Shown here: piece after piece, positions 27,588-37,679 of the stretch
How positions within the stretch are numbered: the stretch's first letter is position 1
How the letters are laid out: each line of letters starts with the position of its first letter
DNA from: an uncultured Oxalobacter sp.
GTDB taxonomy: Bacteria; Pseudomonadota; Gammaproteobacteria; Burkholderiales; Burkholderiaceae_D
Assembly (NCBI GenBank): GCA_934277985.1
Contig: CAKQWF010000003.1
Coordinates: 248,001-312,000 of the forward strand
Length of the DNA stretch: 64,000 bases
Reading direction: 5' to 3'
Translations under genes and position numbers: made by a program
Notes under the pieces: model-generated
Told to the model about the DNA's origin: nothing
What the model saw: only the letters and a program-made list of their open reading frames with translations
Database searches by the model: none

Positions 27588-28814
27588 TCAATCCGGCAGG
27601 AAAATCTGCTGCAAGTCGTTCAGAAAGCGCTTGCCCAGTGCCGTAGGCTGGATATGGACAGGTGAGACTTCCAGAAGGCCGAGTCCGGACGCTTTTTCCA
27701 ATGGTTTGTCGAGTATCGAAATCGGCAAACCGGTTCTTTCCGTAAACAAGACAGGTGAGAAACCGTCCATCAACCGCAAAGCATTGAGCATGAATTCGAA
27801 ACCGAGGTCGGCAGCCGGTACATCGAACTGTTCTTCCAGCGGAATACCTTGTGTGATATTGCGCATATACAATTCAGGATTGCGTAATCGCATTTGCCGG
27901 ACAACACGCTGGTCCGGCAAGGTGATTTTCGAGTGTGCTGCTGCACCGATACCCAGATAATCGCCGAAAAGCCAGTAATTCCTGTTGTGCCAGCATTGCC
28001 GTCCGCTCCGCGCATAAGCGGAAACCTCATAATGAGAAAAACCGGCATCCGCCGTCGCCTCTTCCAGCCATTTTTGCATGCCGTCAACCACGTCTTCGTC
28101 AGGCAAGGCAGGCGGATGCTTGAAGTAATAGGTATTCGGTTCGATCGTCAGCTGATACAGCGACAAATGTTGCGTTCCGAAAGAAAGCGCTGTCGAAATA
28201 TCCTCCTGCAACTGCATCTGCGTCTGTTCCGGCAAACCGTACATCAGATCCAGATTGACATTGTCGAAATACCGCTGTGCGATTTCCACTGCATTTCTGG
28301 CTTCATCCGCGTCATGGATACGCCCGAGCTTATGCAAAAGTTCCTGATTGAAACTCTGAATCCCGATGGAAAGCCGGTTGATACCGCTTTCCCGGTAGGA
28401 CTTGAAACGTCCTGCCTCAAAAGTACCCGGATTCGCTTCCATCGAAATTTCCGCATCCGGCAATACCGGCAAACATTCGCGGACAAATGAAAGCAGCTTG
28501 TCGACACCGGCAGCCGAAAGCAGACTGGGGGTTCCCCCACCGATGAAAATACTCGAAACCTTGCGCCCCCAGATCATGGGCAACGACAATTCCAGATCAC
28601 GCCTCAAAACATCCAGATAGTCGCTTTCAGGCAAAACCGAATGTTTTTCATGTGAGTAAAAATCACAATACGGGCATTTGCGAATACACCATGGAATATG
28701 GATATACAGCGCAAGCGGTGGCAACACATCGAAATGTGGTGTATTGCCCCCATCCGTTTTACCTGTATCCCTTGAGACAACCCTGTTTGCCGTCACCGGC
28801 CTGATCGGAATCAC
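27588..28814 (-). CDS. hemW: Heme chaperone HemW (radical SAM, HemN-like)
   Basis: 408 residues. The radical SAM cluster motif CxxxCxxC is present as YIHIPWCIRKCPYCDFYSHE, followed by FIGGGTPSLLSAAGVDKLLS and EANPGTFE. HemW binds heme and inserts it into respiratory proteins; it lacks the extra Cys typical of HemN coproporphyrinogen dehydrogenase, consistent with HemW. The start overlaps the rdgB stop as ATGA. It is the last gene of the rph-rdgB-hemW run, a common arrangement in Burkholderiales. Confidence 0.93.
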   Translation of the reverse strand: MIPIRPVTANRVVSRDTGKTDGGNTPHFDVLPPLALYIHIPWCIRKCPYCDFYSHEKHSVLPESDYLDVLRRDLELSLPMIWGRKVSSIFIGGGTPSLLSAAGVDKLLSFVRECLPVLPDAEISMEANPGTFEAGRFKSYRESGINRLSIGIQSFNQELLHKLGRIHDADEARNAVEIAQRYFDNVNLDLMYGLPEQTQMQLQEDISTALSFGTQHLSLYQLTIEPNTYYFKHPPALPDEDVVDGMQKWLEEATADAGFSHYEVSAYARSGRQCWHNRNYWLFGDYLGIGAAAHSKITLPDQRVVRQMRLRNPELYMRNITQGIPLEEQFDVPAADLGFEFMLNALRLMDGFSPVLFTERTGLPISILDKPLEKASGLGLLEVSPVHIQPTALGKRFLNDLQQIFLPD

Positions 28815-29395
28815 GATAATTTCTCCAGAAGCGAGCGTAACGCCATACCGCGGTGGGAATGGCTGTTTTTTTCTTCAGGCGTCAGCTCGGCAGCCGTTTT
28901 GCCGAATTCTTGCAGCCAGAAATACGGGTCGTAACCGAAACCGTTGGTACCTTTGGGATGATCAATGATTTTGCCGAACCAGCGCCCGTCTGCGATCACC
29001 GGCTGCGGATCGTCAGGTGAACGTACATAAACCAGCACACAATAATAATTGGCTGTCCGATCTGCGACTCCAGAAAGTTCCTGAATCAGCAAGGCATTGT
29101 TGCGATCGTCCGACTTGGGTTCTCCGGCATAACGCGCCGAGAGCACACCGGGCCTGCCACCCAGTACATTCACACAAAGACCGGAATCATCGGCCAGCGC
29201 CGGTTTTCCGGTCTGCCTTGCAACATGACGCGCCTTGGCAAGCGCATTTTCCACAAACGTGAAATAAGGCTCATCTGCCTCGCTGACCTGATAGTCCGAC
29301 TGTGGAACGACACGATAGCCCGCCGGTTCGAGCATCTGGCGGAATTCCCTGAGCTTTCCAGGATTGCCGGAAGCCAGCACAATTTCTTTGGTCAT
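28811..29395 (-). CDS. rdgB: XTP/dITP diphosphatase (RdgB/HAM1)
   Basis: 194 residues. It hydrolyses non-canonical purine triphosphates (dITP, XTP) to keep them out of DNA and RNA. Motifs are IVLASGNPGKLREFRQML, FVENALAKARHVARQTGKPA, LADDSGLCVNVLGGRPGVLS and NGFGYDPYFW. The ATG at 29395 is 15 bp after the rph stop. Confidence 0.96.
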   Translation of the reverse strand: MTKEIVLASGNPGKLREFRQMLEPAGYRVVPQSDYQVSEADEPYFTFVENALAKARHVARQTGKPALADDSGLCVNVLGGRPGVLSARYAGEPKSDDRNNALLIQELSGVADRTANYYCVLVYVRSPDDPQPVIADGRWFGKIIDHPKGTNGFGYDPYFWLQEFGKTAAELTPEEKNSHSHRGMALRSLLEKLS

Positions 29396-29410
29396 AGGAA
29401 TCCGCCGGTT

Positions 29411-30154
29411 TCAGTATTCTTCCAGTCCGAGTACCCGTTTTTGCATGTGGATCAGTTCTCCGATGCCCTTTTGTGCCATACCGAGCATTTCGCCAAGCAT
29501 CGCATGACTGAAAGCACCGCCTTCCGCCGTTCCCTGGATTTCGACGAAGTCACCCGATTCCGTCATCACGACATTCATGTCCGTATCGCATGAACTGTCT
29601 TCCTGATAATCCAGATCCAGCATCGGAACACCCTGACTGATGCCAACCGAAATCGCAGCGACGAAATGGCGCAGCGGTACTTTTTCGATCAGTCCCTCTT
29701 CCACCATCAGAGAAAACGCATCATAGGCAGCGATCATGACCCCGCTGATCGAAGCGGTACGGGTACCGCCGTCTGCCTGAATCACATCGCAGTCCAGCTT
29801 CAGTGTCCGTTCACCGAATGCATTGAGATCGAACGCCGCACGGATCGAACGACCGATCAGACGCTGGATTTCCTGTGTCCGTCCCGACTGGCGTCCGCGA
29901 ACCGCTTCACGTTCCATACGGGTATGTGTCGAACGCGGCAACATGCTGTATTCCGCCGTCAGCCATCCGCGTCCCCTTCCCCGCAGAAAAGGCGGCACCG
30001 ATTCTTCAATGCTGGCGGTACAGATCACTTTGGTATCGCCGAACACCGTCAATACGGAACCTTCGGCATATTTGGTGTAGTTGCGGATAAATTCGATAGA
30101 ACGCATGGCATCCAGCGGACGGCCATTGGAACGGATGATTTGGGAATTAGACAT
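29411..30154 (-). CDS. rph: Ribonuclease PH
   Basis: 247 residues, phosphorolytic 3'-5' exoribonuclease trimming tRNA 3' ends. Conserved sequence includes [55 protein letters not shown] and [17 protein letters not shown]. The usual RNase PH length suggests a functional protein. It is followed by rdgB and hemW and lies 65 bp downstream of the UDG-like gene. Confidence 0.96.
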   Translation of the reverse strand: MSNSQIIRSNGRPLDAMRSIEFIRNYTKYAEGSVLTVFGDTKVICTASIEESVPPFLRGRGRGWLTAEYSMLPRSTHTRMEREAVRGRQSGRTQEIQRLIGRSIRAAFDLNAFGERTLKLDCDVIQADGGTRTASISGVMIAAYDAFSLMVEEGLIEKVPLRHFVAAISVGISQGVPMLDLDYQEDSSCDTDMNVVMTESGDFVEIQGTAEGGAFSHAMLGEMLGMAQKGIGELIHMQKRVLGLEEY

Positions 30155-30219
30155 TTTCTCGTTTCATGAAGATTGACAGATGGTTCAATAATGCCACCGA
30201 ATAAAAAGAATGAAAACCG

Positions 30220-31035
30220 TTAATTGACTCCATTCTGGCTATCCGGCCGTTTTCCCTGCCTGTACAGAAGCGCCATCGGCCAAAACAGCGATTGCATGGT
30301 CCGGTTTCCGATAAAAGACAAATTGTACGGATGTTCCGATACCTTGCAGTCGAACGAATCCGCCAACGGAAGCGACAACAGTTTTTCGGCCATTTTTCCC
30401 CAAAGCACCAGCACAATCTTTTCCTGCCGGTTCCGGCTAGCCGAAGCCAATGCTTCCAGTACCACATGAAAAAACGGTTGCCATGCACGCGCCTCACGTG
30501 CCGCAGGAACATGCTGCCGGTACACCAGCGCGGCATTCAACAGTAAAAACCCTTTCTCCAGCATCGTTTCCTGCATTTCATCCAGCGTCCGGATATACGG
30601 CGCCCCTTCGACAAGTGCCTGCCGTGCAACCGCTTTCATTGCCTCGCTGCCTGTATTATCGATTGCCAGCTTGCCTTCGGCGACACATAGCATCTTGATG
30701 AAATTCCGCAATGAAGTCGCCCGGTTGACCGGTTTGGACAAACCGTTTTCCGACCACAAGTCCGTAACGGCCGCATCCATGAAACAATAACCCGATGCGC
30801 TTTCCGCTCTGGGATAAGGCCCTTCACCCACCAGCACATACCGCACCGCATCCATCGGCTGTGAAAACGCGGCAAAAAGCCTGTTGCCGGTCGGCAAAAA
30901 AACATCGTCCGCCAGTGTTTCCAGATAATCCGGCGACTGTCGCGCAATCGCAGCCAGCCCATTACGCAATACCGGTATCCAGCTGGAATGCACTCTTTCT
31001 AGCGTTTTTTCGATGAATTCCGGAAAATTCGTCAT
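30220..31035 (-). CDS. Uracil-DNA glycosylase superfamily protein lacking the catalytic Asp
   Basis: 271 residues. It resembles family 1 UDG in motif order but not in key residues. The water-activating motif GQDPYH is GEGPYP (residues 70-75, in [20 protein letters not shown]), so the catalytic Asp is Gly. The LLLNTxLT-like motif is present as [14 protein letters not shown] (164-177). The HPSPLS loop is SEHPYNLSF with His at 234. Its start shares ATGA (31032-31035) with the uvrB stop, so it is translationally coupled to nucleotide excision repair. It may bind damaged DNA, act on another base or work by a different residue. Activity is unproven. Confidence 0.75.
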   Translation of the reverse strand: MTNFPEFIEKTLERVHSSWIPVLRNGLAAIARQSPDYLETLADDVFLPTGNRLFAAFSQPMDAVRYVLVGEGPYPRAESASGYCFMDAAVTDLWSENGLSKPVNRATSLRNFIKMLCVAEGKLAIDNTGSEAMKAVARQALVEGAPYIRTLDEMQETMLEKGFLLLNAALVYRQHVPAAREARAWQPFFHVVLEALASASRNRQEKIVLVLWGKMAEKLLSLPLADSFDCKVSEHPYNLSFIGNRTMQSLFWPMALLYRQGKRPDSQNGVN

Positions 31036-33158
31036 TTTTTACCTGCCTTTCCGGTCTTGCCGGCTTTGCCCGCCGCTTCCAGTCTTATCCTGTCGATCAC
31101 TGCCGCGCCAAACGCACGTTCGCGCAAGACATGCAGCTGATCCCGCGCTTTCGCCGCCTTTTCGAATTCCAGATTTTTTGCGTAATCGGCCATTTGTTTT
31201 TCCAGTTTCCGGATTTCACGGCTCAATTCTTTTTCGGACATAACCTCATATTGCGCCTGTTCGCTGGCGACATGCGGTTCTTGCAAACGATCCTGCGGAT
31301 GGAATACCCCGTCGATCAGATCCCGAACTTCTTTCATGATGCCAGACGGCGTAATCTGGTGTTGTTCGTTATAAGCCAACTGCTTTGCCCGCCGCCTTTC
31401 CGTTTCGTCGATCGCCCGTTTCATCGAATCGGTCATCGTATCGGCATACAGAATCGCCGCACCGTTGAGATTGCGCGCCGCACGCCCGATCGTCTGGATC
31501 AGACTGCGTTCCGAACGCAAAAACCCTTCCTTGTCCGCATCCAGAATCGCGACCAGCGACACTTCCGGAATATCCAGCCCTTCTCGCAACAGGTTGATGC
31601 CGACCAGCACATCGAATGTGCCCAGACGCAAGTCCCGGACGATTTCTACCCGCTCGACCGTATCGATATCGCTGTGCAGATAACGGACACGCACCCCGTT
31701 TTCGGTCAGAAATTCCGTCAACTGCTCCGCCATGCGCTTGGTCAGCGTTGTCACCAGAACCCGCTCGCCTTTTTCCACACGGTCATGAATTTCCGAAAGC
31801 AAATCATCGACCTGCGTCGCCGCCGGTCTGACTTCGATAGCCGGATCGACGAGTCCTGTGGGGCGGACCAGCTGTTCGACGACCTGTCCCGAATGCGACA
31901 GTTCGTAAGCGGCCGGCGTGGCGGAGACGAAAACCGTCTGCCGCATCTTGCTTTCGAATTCGTCGAACCGCAAGGGACGGTTGTCCAGCGCGGACGGCAA
32001 ACGAAAACCGTAATCCACCAGATTCGTCTTGCGCGAACGGTCTCCGTTGTACATACCGTTCAATTGTCCGATCGTGACATGCGATTCATCCAGAAACATC
32101 AAGGCATCGCTCGGCAGATAATCGACGAGTGTCGGCGGCGGTTCTCCGGGTTTCATGCCGGTCAGATGACGCGAATAATTTTCGATTCCCTTCGTGAATC
32201 CCAGTTCATGCAGCATTTCCAGATCGAAACGGGTCCGCTGGTCGATACGCTGCTCCTCGACATACTTGCCGTTTTTGCGGAACCACTCCTTCCGCTCGCG
32301 CAACTCGTCCTTGATCGTCTCGATTGCACGCAAGACCGTTGCACGCGGTGTGACGTAATGCGACCCCGGATAAATCGTAAAACGCGGAATTTTCTGCAAC
32401 ACCTTGCCTGTCAACGGGTCGAAGAAATGCAAGCTTTCGACCTCGTCATCGAACATTTCGATACGCAATGCATAATCGGCGTTTTCGGCAGGAAACACGT
32501 CGATCGTGTCGCCGCGCACACGAAACGTTCCACGGGCAAATTCCATATCATTGCGCTTGTACTGCATCTGGACAAGCCGTGCGATCACATCGCGGTACGG
32601 CATTCTGTCATGTGTGCGCAAGGTCAGGATCATCTGATGGTATTCGTTCGGATTGCCGATACCGTAAATGGCCGATACCGTCGCCACGATCACTACATCA
32701 CGTCGTTCCATGAGCGACTTGGTACACGACAGGCGCATCTGTTCGATATGCTCGTTGATCGCCGAATCCTTCTCGATGAACAAGTCGCGCTGGGGAACAT
32801 AGGCCTCCGGCTGGTAATAATCGTAATAGCTGACGAAATATTCCACGGCATTTTCCGGGAAAAACTCACGGAATTCACTGTAAAGCTGCGCAGCCAGCGT
32901 CTTGTTCGGCGCGAACACGATCGCTGGACGTCCCAGACGTGCAATCACATTGGCCATCGTATACGTCTTGCCAGACCCCGTCACACCAAGCAATGTCTGG
33001 AACGACAAGCCGTCGTCTATGCCTTCCACCAGCTTGTCGATCGCTTCGGGCTGATCGCCTGACGGTGGAAAAGGTTGATGCAATCTGAAAGGGGAATTCG
33101 GGAAAGTAACGACTTTTCCGTCATCTTTTTTTGAAGAAATAAGCGATAAGTGAGACAT
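31032..33158 (-). CDS. uvrB: Excinuclease ABC subunit B
   Basis: 708 residues. UvrB is the damage-verifying helicase-like subunit of nucleotide excision repair. Walker A is [19 protein letters not shown]. The beta-hairpin region [20 protein letters not shown], helicase motifs [20 protein letters not shown] and [20 protein letters not shown], and the C-terminal UVR motif ([20 protein letters not shown]) that binds UvrC are all present. The C-terminus adds a short Gly/Lys repeat ([10 protein letters not shown]). It heads the run uvrB / UDG-like / rph / rdgB / hemW and is divergent from an aminotransferase. I found no CTG-N10-CAG LexA box in the intergenic region. Confidence 0.97.
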   Translation of the reverse strand: MSHLSLISSKKDDGKVVTFPNSPFRLHQPFPPSGDQPEAIDKLVEGIDDGLSFQTLLGVTGSGKTYTMANVIARLGRPAIVFAPNKTLAAQLYSEFREFFPENAVEYFVSYYDYYQPEAYVPQRDLFIEKDSAINEHIEQMRLSCTKSLMERRDVVIVATVSAIYGIGNPNEYHQMILTLRTHDRMPYRDVIARLVQMQYKRNDMEFARGTFRVRGDTIDVFPAENADYALRIEMFDDEVESLHFFDPLTGKVLQKIPRFTIYPGSHYVTPRATVLRAIETIKDELRERKEWFRKNGKYVEEQRIDQRTRFDLEMLHELGFTKGIENYSRHLTGMKPGEPPPTLVDYLPSDALMFLDESHVTIGQLNGMYNGDRSRKTNLVDYGFRLPSALDNRPLRFDEFESKMRQTVFVSATPAAYELSHSGQVVEQLVRPTGLVDPAIEVRPAATQVDDLLSEIHDRVEKGERVLVTTLTKRMAEQLTEFLTENGVRVRYLHSDIDTVERVEIVRDLRLGTFDVLVGINLLREGLDIPEVSLVAILDADKEGFLRSERSLIQTIGRAARNLNGAAILYADTMTDSMKRAIDETERRRAKQLAYNEQHQITPSGIMKEVRDLIDGVFHPQDRLQEPHVASEQAQYEVMSEKELSREIRKLEKQMADYAKNLEFEKAAKARDQLHVLRERAFGAAVIDRIRLEAAGKAGKTGKAGKK

Positions 33159-33288
33159 GAGTTCTTACCTTTGATAAGATGTTAGCCGTTGGAAAAAGCA
33201 AAAAAATTTTGTTTTTTCGCTCTGCACCGGTTGCTTCATGCACGATGATGCGGATTGCATCTTGCACTAGATATTGAATGTTAACACG

Positions 33289-34503
33289 ATGAACCAATCT
33301 ATTCCGGAAACAATCTTTTCCGCCATTCCGATGGCACCACGCGATCCCATTCTGGGTATCACCGAAGCTTTTCATGCCGATACCAACCCGAACAAAATCA
33401 ATCTCGGTGTCGGTGTCTATTATGACGACAACGGCAAGGTTCCCCTGCTTAAATGCGTTCAGGAAGCCGAAAAGCAGATCACCGCATTAGGCAGCCCGCA
33501 TACCTATCTGCCGATCGACGGTCTGCCGCTGTATGACAACGCCGTCCAAAAGCTGGTATTCGGTGAAACAAGCGATGTCGTCAGCCAGAAACGGGTCGCC
33601 ACGGTACAAGCCATCGGCGGAACCGGCGCCCTGAAAATCGGTGCCGACTTTCTCAGGCGTTTTTCTCCGGGTTCGCAAGTCTGGATCAGTGATCCCAGCT
33701 GGGAAAATCACCGCGCCCTGTTCGAATATGCCGGATTCAAGGTCAATACCTATCCCTACTATGATCCGGCCACCCGCGGCGTGGACTTTTCCGGCATGAG
33801 CGATACCCTCAAGGCACTGCCTGCCGGCTCGATCATCGTATTGCACGCATGCTGCCACAATCCGACCGGAGCCGACCTGTCGGATGCGCAATGGGATGAA
33901 ATCATCGACATCGTCAAAACCCGCAAACTCATTCCGTTCCTTGACATGGCCTATCAGGGCTTTTCGGAAGGTATCGAATCCGATGGCCGGATCGTTCGCC
34001 GGTTCTCGTCGCAATATACGCCAGTACTGGTATCCAATTCCTTCTCGAAATCCTTTTCCCTGTATGGCGAACGTGTCGGCGCATTCAGCATCGTCGCCGG
34101 CAACGCGGATGAAGCAGCACGTACCTTGTCACAACTCAAACGCATCATCCGGACCAACTATTCCAACCCGCCGATTTACGGCGCGAAAATCGTTGCGACG
34201 GTACTGGCCAATCCGGAACTGCGCCAGATGTGGGAAAACGAACTGACCAGTATGCGTGTGCGTATCCACGAAATGCGACACAAACTCGCCGATGAGCTGA
34301 CGGCACGGAAATACGGCCAGGATTTCAGCTTCATCACCCGCCAGAACGGCATGTTCTCCTATTCAGGCCTGACCCCTGAACAGGTCGAGCGCCTGAAAAA
34401 CGAATTTTCGGTTTATATCGTCAGCACGGGACGTGTCTGCGTGGCAGCACTCAATTCGCACAACCTGGATTACGTCGTCAACGCAATCTCCAGCGTTCTG
34501 TAA
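33289..34503 (+). CDS. tyrB: Aromatic amino acid / aspartate aminotransferase
   Basis: 404 residues from the ATG at 33289 (MNQSIPETIFSAIPMAPRDP). Class I PLP aminotransferase of the AspC/TyrB branch, with INLGVGVYYDDNGKVPLL and VLHACCHNPTGADLSDAQW. The PLP-lysine site is VSNSFSKSFSLYGERVGAFS, and the substrate Arg region is QNGMFSYSGLTPEQVERL. It interconverts aromatic amino acids or aspartate with 2-oxoglutarate. TyrB and AspC cannot be separated with certainty. A TTG at 33274 is a less likely start. A terminator follows at 34525-34558. Confidence 0.85.
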   Translation: MNQSIPETIFSAIPMAPRDPILGITEAFHADTNPNKINLGVGVYYDDNGKVPLLKCVQEAEKQITALGSPHTYLPIDGLPLYDNAVQKLVFGETSDVVSQKRVATVQAIGGTGALKIGADFLRRFSPGSQVWISDPSWENHRALFEYAGFKVNTYPYYDPATRGVDFSGMSDTLKALPAGSIIVLHACCHNPTGADLSDAQWDEIIDIVKTRKLIPFLDMAYQGFSEGIESDGRIVRRFSSQYTPVLVSNSFSKSFSLYGERVGAFSIVAGNADEAARTLSQLKRIIRTNYSNPPIYGAKIVATVLANPELRQMWENELTSMRVRIHEMRHKLADELTARKYGQDFSFITRQNGMFSYSGLTPEQVERLKNEFSVYIVSTGRVCVAALNSHNLDYVVNAISSVL

Positions 34504-34524
34504 ATCCCGCGTGAAATCCGCTCC

Positions 34525-34558
34525 ATCCGGCAAATGCCAAAGCATTTGCCGGATTTTT
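34525..34558 (+). terminator. Rho-independent terminator after the aminotransferase
   Basis: Perfect 13-bp stem (34525-34537 with 34542-34554), 4-nt loop CAAA and a T run. It ends the plus-strand unit ahead of convergent galE. Confidence 0.88.
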
Positions 34559-34703
34559 CATAACCATTTCAGAAACAGACTTTGCCAGCCGGCAATACAC
34601 CGGCGCGATGATTATCATCCGGCGGCGAAAAACACAGACGATTTTCCGGCTCGCCATCGTCCGGCACAAAAGCGGTCACCTCCTTACCACGAGGCCGTCT
34701 CTT

Positions 34704-35729
34704 TCAGATATACCCGTTCGGATTGCTACTTTGCCAGTTCCAGTAATCGCGGCACATCTCATCCAGACCATAGCGCGCTTTCCAACCCAGAAGCGATGCC
34801 GCCAAGGACGGATCAGCATAATACAGCGGCACATCGCCGGCACGTCTCGGTGCAATCCGGTACGGAACCGGTTTTCCGCAAGCCTTTTCAAAGGCATGGA
34901 CGACATCCAGTACACTGTACCCGACTCCCGTTCCCAGATTGACGGTAAATCCCTTGTGTTCACGGAACAGGTATGCCAGTGCATCCACATGCCCGCGTGC
35001 CAGATCCATGACATGAATATAATCCCGGACTCCGGTACCATCCTTTGTCGGATAATCGTCGCCGAATACCGCCAGTTCCTTGAGCCGTCCGACCGCGACC
35101 TGTGCGACATACGGCATGAGATTGTTCGGGATACCGTGAGGATCCTCACCGATCAGTCCGCTGGGGTGCGCCCCGACAGGATTGAAATAACGCAATATGG
35201 CAACCGCCCATGAGGAATCGGAAAACGACAGATCATTCAGGATTTCCTCGATCATCAGTTTCGAACGACCATACGGGTTGGCGACAGACAATCTGGCCGT
35301 TTCGGGTACCGGTGAATAATCCGGATCGCCGTAAACCGTCGCCGACGAACTGAACACAAAATGGCGGACACCGGCTTTTTGCGCCACCTGCAACAGCGCG
35401 ACCGTACCGGCGACATTGTTATCGTAATACATCAGCGGCTTCGCCACGGACTCGCCGACCGCTTTCAATCCGGCGAAATGGATAATGGCATCGACGGTGG
35501 ACTGTGCGAATATTTTTTCCATTGCTTCCGTATCACGGATATCCGCCTCATGGAAAACCAGCGTTTTTCCGGTGATTTGCTGCACCCGTTCCAGCGACTT
35601 GCGGGAACTGTTGCACAGATTGTCCACGGCAACCACGTCATACCCCGCTTCCAGCAGTTCCACACAGGTATGTGAACCGATATACCCCGCAGCACCGGTC
35701 ACCATCACAGTTTTGCCGACATTCGCCAT
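34704..35729 (-). CDS. galE: UDP-glucose 4-epimerase
   Basis: 341 residues from the ATG at 35729 (MANVGKTVMV); an upstream frame start at 35753 is unlikely. NAD-dependent extended SDR with VTGAAGYIGSHTCVELLEAG, HFAGLKAVGESVAKPLMYYD, SSATVYGDPDYSPVPE and the catalytic NPYGRSKLMIEEIL (Tyr-Lys), as well as GTGVRDYIHVMDLA. It interconverts UDP-glucose and UDP-galactose and so can feed surface-glycan synthesis. Single gene convergent with the aminotransferase; the 235-bp spacer to yicC holds nothing I recognise. Confidence 0.95.
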   Translation of the reverse strand: MANVGKTVMVTGAAGYIGSHTCVELLEAGYDVVAVDNLCNSSRKSLERVQQITGKTLVFHEADIRDTEAMEKIFAQSTVDAIIHFAGLKAVGESVAKPLMYYDNNVAGTVALLQVAQKAGVRHFVFSSSATVYGDPDYSPVPETARLSVANPYGRSKLMIEEILNDLSFSDSSWAVAILRYFNPVGAHPSGLIGEDPHGIPNNLMPYVAQVAVGRLKELAVFGDDYPTKDGTGVRDYIHVMDLARGHVDALAYLFREHKGFTVNLGTGVGYSVLDVVHAFEKACGKPVPYRIAPRRAGDVPLYYADPSLAASLLGWKARYGLDEMCRDYWNWQSSNPNGYI

Positions 35730-35964
35730 TTTTGCACTCCGATATTCTATCAACCGTATTGTTCATTCACCGGCAAGCCGGTTTTTCAGGAAAGCCATTA
35801 TATGTCATCGTCAACGGTAAAACAGCCATACAGCTCACGCCCCATTGACAGTGGTATCGCTTGCCTACTCATCACGCCTTCCGATTTGCCGTTTCGCCTG
35901 CTATACGGTACACAATAAAAAAGCGTGATGCGAAAACATCCCGCTTGCAGATGACACACGAACA

Positions 35965-36873
35965 TCATTCCAGATTCTGGACCTGTTCCCGTATCTGCTC
36001 AATCAGCAATTTCAGTTCCATGGATGCATCGGACAATTCCTTGATCGCCGCCTTGGAGCCCAGCGTATTGGCTTCGCGATTCAGTTCCTGCAACATAAAA
36101 TCCATACGCTTGCCGACCAGTCCGCCTTTTTCCAGAATGGAGCGCGTTTCATCCAGATGGATTTTCAGGCGTGACAGTTCTTCCGCCACATCAATCCGCA
36201 TACCATATAACGTCACTTCCTGACGGATCCGTTCGGCAGCTTCCTGCTGCGTCATCGTCGCTGCAGAATTGCCTTCGATCGCCACACCCAGCGCTTCCTG
36301 CATCCGTTCGATGGCTTTCTGTTTGAACTGTTCGACCATCTTCGGAATCAGCGGCTCGATTTGCCCGACGATATGCTGCATCGCGACAACCCGATCAACC
36401 AGTGTTTTGGTCAATGCCGCCCCCTCCCGTTCCCGTTCGGCAGTAAACGTATCGAGCGTATCGGCCATCGCCTGTCTGACCTGCTGTTGCAATGTTTCCT
36501 GATCGGGAGAAGTTTCCTCGATCATACCCGGCCAGCGCAACAATTCGTTCACCGTCATCGCCTGCGCTTCCGGATACTGTTCCCTGATCTCGCGCTGCAA
36601 GCCTGACAGTTCCTGCAACAGCGCCTGATTGAGCTTCATGGCAGACGGATTTTGCGTCCCCCTGGCAAAAGACAAACGGCATTCCACCTTCCCGCGCCGG
36701 ATATTTTGCATGATGGATTCACGGAAAAACGGTTCATACGCCCTGAACTCGTCATTCATTCTGAACTGCAAATCCAGAAAACGCGAATTGACGCTTTTCA
36801 GTTCGATCGTAAGCGTTCCTGCCACGGTTTCAAGCGATGTCGTGGCGTAAGCGGTCATGCTGCGGACTGCCAT
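35965..36873 (-). CDS. yicC: YicC family endoribonuclease
   Basis: 302 residues. The family start MAVRSMTAYATTSLETVAGT and following LTIELKSVNSRFLDLQFRMN are typical. So is the C-terminal block EELSRLKIHLDETRSILEKG followed by GLVGKRMDFMLQELNREANT. In E. coli YicC acts as an endoribonuclease that promotes decay of the RyhB small RNA. Here it is alone, without the gmk-rpoZ neighbours usual in gamma-proteobacteria, about 140 bp downstream of efp on the same strand and separated by a terminator. Confidence 0.9.
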   Translation of the reverse strand: MAVRSMTAYATTSLETVAGTLTIELKSVNSRFLDLQFRMNDEFRAYEPFFRESIMQNIRRGKVECRLSFARGTQNPSAMKLNQALLQELSGLQREIREQYPEAQAMTVNELLRWPGMIEETSPDQETLQQQVRQAMADTLDTFTAEREREGAALTKTLVDRVVAMQHIVGQIEPLIPKMVEQFKQKAIERMQEALGVAIEGNSAATMTQQEAAERIRQEVTLYGMRIDVAEELSRLKIHLDETRSILEKGGLVGKRMDFMLQELNREANTLGSKAAIKELSDASMELKLLIEQIREQVQNLE

Positions 36874-36950
36874 ATCGGTTCCTTGTTCAATATTGGTGAT
36901 AGGTGAATGATTGCCGGTACTGGCCTGTAAGATTTCCTGCTGTTTTCAAG

Positions 36951-36978
36951 AAAAACGGCACGCCAGCGCGTGCCGTTT
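36951..36978 (-). terminator. Rho-independent terminator after efp
   Basis: An 11-bp perfect stem (36953-36963 AAACGGCACGC with 36968-36978), 4-nt loop, and on the minus strand a T-rich tail from 36955 downward. It closes the earP-efp unit before yicC. Confidence 0.75.
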
Positions 36979-37015
36979 CCGGAACAGACGACAGGTCGTT
37001 TCGTCCTGACAATCC

Positions 37016-37576
37016 TTATTTGCTACGGCTGCGGTATTCACCGGTACGGGTATCGATTTCGATCTTGTCGCCGATTTCGACAAACAGCGGAACCTGGATT
37101 TCGAAACCGGTTGCCAGTTTGGCGGACTTCATGACCTTGCCGGAAGACGTATCACCCTTGACGGCCGGTTCGGTATAGACAACTTCACGGATCACCGTAT
37201 TGGGCAATTCGACGGAAATGGCACGGTCGTTGTAGAAAACAACTTCGCACGGCATACCGTCTTCGATGTAATTCAGCGCGTCGCCCATGTTTTCTGCATC
37301 GACTTCGTACTGGTTGTATTCCGCGTCCATCAGAACATAATGCGGATCGGAAAAATAGGAATACGTGACTTCCTTCTTGTCCAGTACGACAACATCGAAC
37401 TTGTCATCTGCACGATAAACGGCTTCCATGTTGGAACCGTTAAGCAGATTTTTCATTTTCATCTTGCAGACAGAGGCATTGCGTCCTGATTTGCTGTATT
37501 CCGATTTCAGAACAACCATCGGTTCGTTATTGACCATGACGACATTGCCGGCGCGTACTTCTTGTGCAGTTTTCAT
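37016..37576 (-). CDS. efp: Elongation factor P (arginine type)
   Basis: 186 residues. EF-P relieves ribosome stalling at polyproline. The N-terminal domain loop reads [20 protein letters not shown] with Arg at position 32, the residue modified with rhamnose in the EarP system (other bacteria carry Lys there for EpmA). The OB-domain end [14 protein letters not shown] is standard. It follows earP on the same strand with about 100 bp between, matching the known earP-efp pair. Confidence 0.97.
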   Translation of the reverse strand: MKTAQEVRAGNVVMVNNEPMVVLKSEYSKSGRNASVCKMKMKNLLNGSNMEAVYRADDKFDVVVLDKKEVTYSYFSDPHYVLMDAEYNQYEVDAENMGDALNYIEDGMPCEVVFYNDRAISVELPNTVIREVVYTEPAVKGDTSSGKVMKSAKLATGFEIQVPLFVEIGDKIEIDTRTGEYRSRSK

Positions 37577-37679
37577 AAAAATAGGTAAAAAATGGATTGA
37601 ACAATAAACAAAAAATTCCGTTCCGTCGCTCTGGACATGACAGGCGCCGGATCATGTATTTGGTAAAAACGGCGTTATT

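Noticed and set aside
31131..33062. 643-codon open frame antisense to uvrB
   Set aside because: The minus strand is a complete, conserved uvrB. The antisense translation has no recognisable motif and no ribosome site.
33159..33288. LexA box in the uvrB upstream region
   Set aside because: A CTG is followed by no CAG at the right distance. SOS control of uvrB is therefore not claimed.
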